From: CAYQLK01 sp964426075
GTDB lineage: Bacteria; Patescibacteriota; Microgenomatia; CAYQLK01
DNA: 27,005 nucleotides
Assembly: GCA_964426075.1 (NCBI GenBank)
Contig: CAYROP010000013.1
Location: 1-27,005 of the forward strand
Direction of reading: 5' to 3'
Below the pieces are notes generated by a model, which worked only from the letters and a program-made list of their open reading frames with translations, was not told where the DNA came from and ran no database searches. Of the stretch, positions 24,093 through 27,005 are shown one piece after another. A program made the translations under genes and the position numbers. Position 1 is the first letter of the stretch, and each line of letters begins with the position of its first letter.

Positions 24093-24605
24093 ATGGATGA
24101 TATATTAAACCAAACTCGATCTCAGCCTGAACAAAAAGATACGAGTAAAGAAGTTTCTATAGTAAACGGGGAAAACACCCAATTAAATGCTGTGACGGCC
24201 ACTGTTGATAACATTCAAACACCTCCTCAACCAACAGCTGGTTCAAAATCTAAAAATATACTTTTGATAGAGGATGATCCTGTAATAATAAGAATGTATA
24301 GCACAAAATTAAATAATTCCGGTTATTCAGTGAAAGAGGCATTAAATGGAGAAGATGCCCTTCTCGCACTAAAAAGTTTTCACCCTGACATTATCCTACT
24401 TGATTTAATGCTGCCAAAACTTGACGGTTTTGGGTTTTTAGAACAAGCAAAATCAACAATCGGTAATATTCCAGTGCTAATTTTGACGAATTTAAGCCAG
24501 GAAACAGATAAAGCACGCGCCAAGTCATTAGGTGCAGTTGATTTTTTAATTAAAGCCGATATCACACCACAAGACGTGGTTAGCGCAATTCAAAAACATC
24601 TCTGA
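24093..24605 (+). CDS. REC-only response regulator with disordered N-terminal extension
   Basis: 170 residues. Residues 1-52 are a low-complexity tail rich in Gln, Thr, Asn and Pro, probably disordered. Residues ~53-170 are one receiver domain: ILLIEDDPV (acidic pocket), phospho-acceptor Asp104 in LLDLMLPKLDGF, VLILTNLS (conserved Thr) and DFLIKAD (conserved Lys). There is no DNA-binding or enzymatic output domain, so it likely acts by protein contact, as CheY and pilus-linked receivers do. It lies 47 bp after the kinase and 4 bp before pilB, which suggests control of pilus function; that is inference from context. Confidence 0.9.
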   Translation: MDDILNQTRSQPEQKDTSKEVSIVNGENTQLNAVTATVDNIQTPPQPTAGSKSKNILLIEDDPVIIRMYSTKLNNSGYSVKEALNGEDALLALKSFHPDIILLDLMLPKLDGFGFLEQAKSTIGNIPVLILTNLSQETDKARAKSLGAVDFLIKADITPQDVVSAIQKHL

Positions 24606-24609
24606 CAAA

Positions 24610-26334
24610 ATGCTTCTGCCCAACGAAGATCTAAAAAAATCATTACTAGAATCTGGGTATGTTGACGAGTCTCAGTATGAAGACGCACTTAATGCCTCAA
24701 GAATGTTTAAACAGCCGATTATCGAAGTGATTCTTTCAAGAGGATTAATACAGGAAGAGACATTGGGTGAAATTTTGTCAAAAACCTCAGGATTTCCTTT
24801 TACAGCTTTAAGATCAAAAATTGATTCAAAAGTTCTTAATCTGATACCTCCTGGTTTTGCTAATAAAAATAGATGTTTAATTTTTAAGGCTGACACAAAC
24901 GAGGTTTCAGTCGCAACATCAGATCCAAATAATCAGACTGCGTTTAATCAAATTAGTCAAAAAACTCGCAAGCCAGTAAAGTTGTACTTCACTCTGCCTT
25001 CAATTCTAAACAAAGCAATGGGACAGTATAGGCAAGATGTGGTTGAAGGATTTAAATCCGAGATTACCAAAACAGCGTCACTTGCAGCCGGTGCTACAGG
25101 AGTAAATGTTGGTGAAAATATTAATGTTGTCAAAACTTTCGATAAGATTCTTCAATTTGCTGCAGCCAAAAATGCATCTGATATTCATATTGTTGGTTAT
25201 CAAACCAGAGTAATAATAAGATTCAGAATTAATGGGAGACTTAGAGATATTCTTGAATTACCTAAAAATATCCAATCGGGCTTAATTGCACGCATTAAAA
25301 TTTTGTCTTCACTAAAAATAGACGAGCACAGAGTTCCGCAAGATGGTCGTTTTAGATTTGACTATCTGACTGAGCAGTACTCTGTGCGTGTGTCAATTTT
25401 ACCTTTGTCTACCGGTGAAGATGCAGTGTTGAGGTTGTTGTCCGATTCATCTGCCCCCAAAAGTTTAGAAGAAATTGGCCTACGTGGGAAGAATCTTGAG
25501 CTTATGCGTCTTGAGCTTGATAAACCTCAAGGTATGATACTTTCCACTGGACCAACGGGGTCCGGAAAAACCACAACTCTCTATAATTTACTAAAAATCC
25601 TAAACAAAGAAGATGTCAATATTATTACAATTGAGGACCCTGTCGAATATACAATCGATCGAGTTAATCAAATTCAAGTAAATACTATAACTGGACTCAC
25701 CTTCGCGTCGGGACTCAGATCCATACTTAGGCACGACCCAGATATAATTTTGGTAGGAGAAATTCGCGACTCTGAGACTGCTGATATAGCTATTCACTCC
25801 GCTTTAACTGGTCATTTAGTTTTATCTACATTGCACACAAATGATGCTCCAACTGCTATTCCTAGGTTTGAGGATTTGGGAGTCGAGCCATTTTTGTTAG
25901 CCTCGACTTTATCTGTTGTTATGGCTCAAAGACTAGTCAGGAGACTTGATCCAAACAAAATAGAGAGTTATCAAGTTCCCGATACAATTATAGAAAGATT
26001 TTCACAATACTTAGGGAAGGAAAAGGCGGTTGAATTATTGACCAAAACTAGTTTTTATAGACCAAAATCAGATTTGGATCCAGACGAAGTATTTATTGGA
26101 AGAATTGCTGTTTTCGAAATCCTAAAAATTACACCAAAAATTCGTGAACTTATACAGAACAAAGCCTCATTAGAGGAGCTTACTACGCAGGCAAGACTTG
26201 AAGGTTTCACAACCATGCTCGAAGATGGCATTGATAAAGCTGCAGCTGGTCTAACAACTCTCGAAGAAGTGTTAGACGCAGTTTCGGAAAGTGTTGATTA
26301 TGAAGATTCTGAAAAAACTAATTCTAAAAAATGA
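24610..26334 (+). CDS. pilB: Type IV pilus assembly ATPase PilB (GspE family)
   Basis: Cytoplasmic motor for pilus extension, 574 aa. An N-terminal MshEN/T2SSE_N domain spans ~1-150. The ATPase domain has SDIHIVGY, RIKILSSLKIDEHRVPQDGR (Asp box and arginines), Walker A GPTGSGKTT (314-322, Lys320), TIEDPVEY (catalytic acid), Walker B ILVGEIRDSETA and HLVLSTLHTNDA. After AQRLVRRL, where PilB and GspE usually carry a CxxC...CxxC zinc module, this protein has DPNKIESYQ and later YRPKSDLDPDEVFIGR with no cysteine. The only Cys is near residue 90. It ends in ATGA overlapping pilC. Confidence 0.95.
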   Translation: MLLPNEDLKKSLLESGYVDESQYEDALNASRMFKQPIIEVILSRGLIQEETLGEILSKTSGFPFTALRSKIDSKVLNLIPPGFANKNRCLIFKADTNEVSVATSDPNNQTAFNQISQKTRKPVKLYFTLPSILNKAMGQYRQDVVEGFKSEITKTASLAAGATGVNVGENINVVKTFDKILQFAAAKNASDIHIVGYQTRVIIRFRINGRLRDILELPKNIQSGLIARIKILSSLKIDEHRVPQDGRFRFDYLTEQYSVRVSILPLSTGEDAVLRLLSDSSAPKSLEEIGLRGKNLELMRLELDKPQGMILSTGPTGSGKTTTLYNLLKILNKEDVNIITIEDPVEYTIDRVNQIQVNTITGLTFASGLRSILRHDPDIILVGEIRDSETADIAIHSALTGHLVLSTLHTNDAPTAIPRFEDLGVEPFLLASTLSVVMAQRLVRRLDPNKIESYQVPDTIIERFSQYLGKEKAVELLTKTSFYRPKSDLDPDEVFIGRIAVFEILKITPKIRELIQNKASLEELTTQARLEGFTTMLEDGIDKAAAGLTTLEEVLDAVSESVDYEDSEKTNSKK

Positions 26335-27005
26335 ATATAGCACTACCTTTATTTAATCCAAACCCAATTCCCACCAAAACCAAAATTGAATTTTTTCAAA
26401 ATCTTGCCACAATGATTGATGCTGGAATACCAATTGATCAAGCAATTGCTTCAATTGTTGAAGACTCCGATAAATCATCAAAAAATCATATATTCAATTC
26501 GCTGGTAAAAACTCTTGAATCCGGAAAGTCGTTAAACGAGGGGATGGCAACATTTCCATTATATTTTTCTCGGTCGGAAATTTCTGTAGTCAAAGCAGGT
26601 GAAGTTGGGGGAACGCTAACTGAGTCATTAAAAATTTTAGTTAGAACACTTAAAGAACAAGAGTTTATCAAAAAGTCTATTAAATCTGCTATGACTTATC
26701 CAGGTATGGTGATGGGGGTAATGGCTGTTGTATCGACCGTTTTAATCCTTTTTGTCATTCCAAGGCTTGGAGAAACCTTCTTAAGATTAAATGTAAAAAT
26801 TCCGTTACCAACACAAGTATTAATTCATTTGTCGCTTTTTTTACAAAAGAATCAAACTTTATCAATAATTGGAATTGTTTTAATTGCAATTCTGATAATT
26901 CTATTTGTCCGTAGCAGTATTGGTAAAAAAACTTTTATTCTTATTTTGTCACACATTCCAGTTACCAGGAGAATAATGCTTGAAATTGATCTTGCACGTG
27001 TGTCA
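26331..27005 (+). CDS. pilC: Type IV pilus inner-membrane platform protein PilC (5' part, runs off window)
   Basis: The N-terminal 225 residues of a PilC/GspF-family protein, the membrane platform on which PilB works. It opens MNIALPLFNPNPIPTKTK; the first T2SSF domain follows with FFQNLATMIDAGIPIDQAI, LESGKSLNEGMATFP, VKAGEVGGTLTESL and KSAMTYPGMV, then membrane helices at ~128-147 and ~178-196. LSHIPVTRRIMLEIDLARVS begins the link to the second domain. Translation starts within the pilB stop (ATGA), so PilB and PilC are coupled. The gene is cut by the window edge, not by a stop. Confidence 0.95.
   Translation, partial: MNIALPLFNPNPIPTKTKIEFFQNLATMIDAGIPIDQAIASIVEDSDKSSKNHIFNSLVKTLESGKSLNEGMATFPLYFSRSEISVVKAGEVGGTLTESLKILVRTLKEQEFIKKSIKSAMTYPGMVMGVMAVVSTVLILFVIPRLGETFLRLNVKIPLPTQVLIHLSLFLQKNQTLSIIGIVLIAILIILFVRSSIGKKTFILILSHIPVTRRIMLEIDLARVS

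Noticed and set aside
1..27005. CRISPR arrays, insertion sequences, prophage, attachment sites, replication origin
   Set aside because: No regularly spaced direct repeats, transposase or integrase motifs, terminal inverted repeats, or clustered DnaA boxes were seen by eye.

Overview
This AT-rich, very compact 27 kb window looks like the chromosome of a Candidate Phyla Radiation (Patescibacteria) bacterium, most likely of the Microgenomates type. That placement is inferred from the gene set and style: a soluble VirD4/TraG-like ATPase of a kind common in CPR genomes, a DUF5667-type secreted protein, genes with 1-22 bp overlaps, starts without Shine-Dalgarno motifs, and TGA used as a normal stop (so not the UGA-recoded Gracilibacteria group). 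No 16S or ribosomal protein gene is present to settle it. No insertion sequence, prophage or CRISPR array was seen, and no gene-free stretch exceeds 300 bases.

Region 1 (1-5165) is the least ordinary part. It holds three paralogous membrane-anchored SGNH/GDSL hydrolases on the + strand. Interleaved on the - strand are a complete NodU/CmcH-type O-carbamoyltransferase, a short SxtJ-like membrane protein fused to it by a TAATG overlap, and a 50-residue DUF5989 gene lying antisense to the end of the second hydrolase. Carbamoyltransferase, SxtJ, DUF5989 and SGNH hydrolase recur together in many bacteria without a proven function. Modification of a cell-surface molecule is the simplest hypothesis.

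Region 2 (4152-6549) is a + strand overlapping run: SGNH hydrolase 3, then a DUF1461/TIGR01906 protein that I read as the lipoprotein intramolecular transacylase Lit, then Lgt. This suggests lipoproteins remodelled to the lyso form.

Region 3 (6571-13386) has lon, the VirD4/TraG-like ATPase, and a membrane pyrophosphatase with the K+-independent, proton-pumping signature. Each has its own promoter-like sequence.

Region 4 (13387-14388) holds a - strand DUF5667-like secreted protein and tRNA-Glu(CTC). Divergent from the tRNA is the greA promoter, followed by a strong terminator-like hairpin with a U-tract directly before the greA start codon, a candidate attenuator.

Region 5 (14389-21957) is housekeeping: greA, lysS, an HD-domain phosphohydrolase, serS, secA, and a secreted 18-cysteine repeat protein overlapping the end of secA.

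Region 6 (21973-27005) pairs a membrane histidine kinase and a REC-only response regulator with type IV pilus genes: pilB, lacking the usual zinc tetracysteine, and the start of pilC, which runs off the window.

Identities rest on motif recognition by eye; no database search was run.
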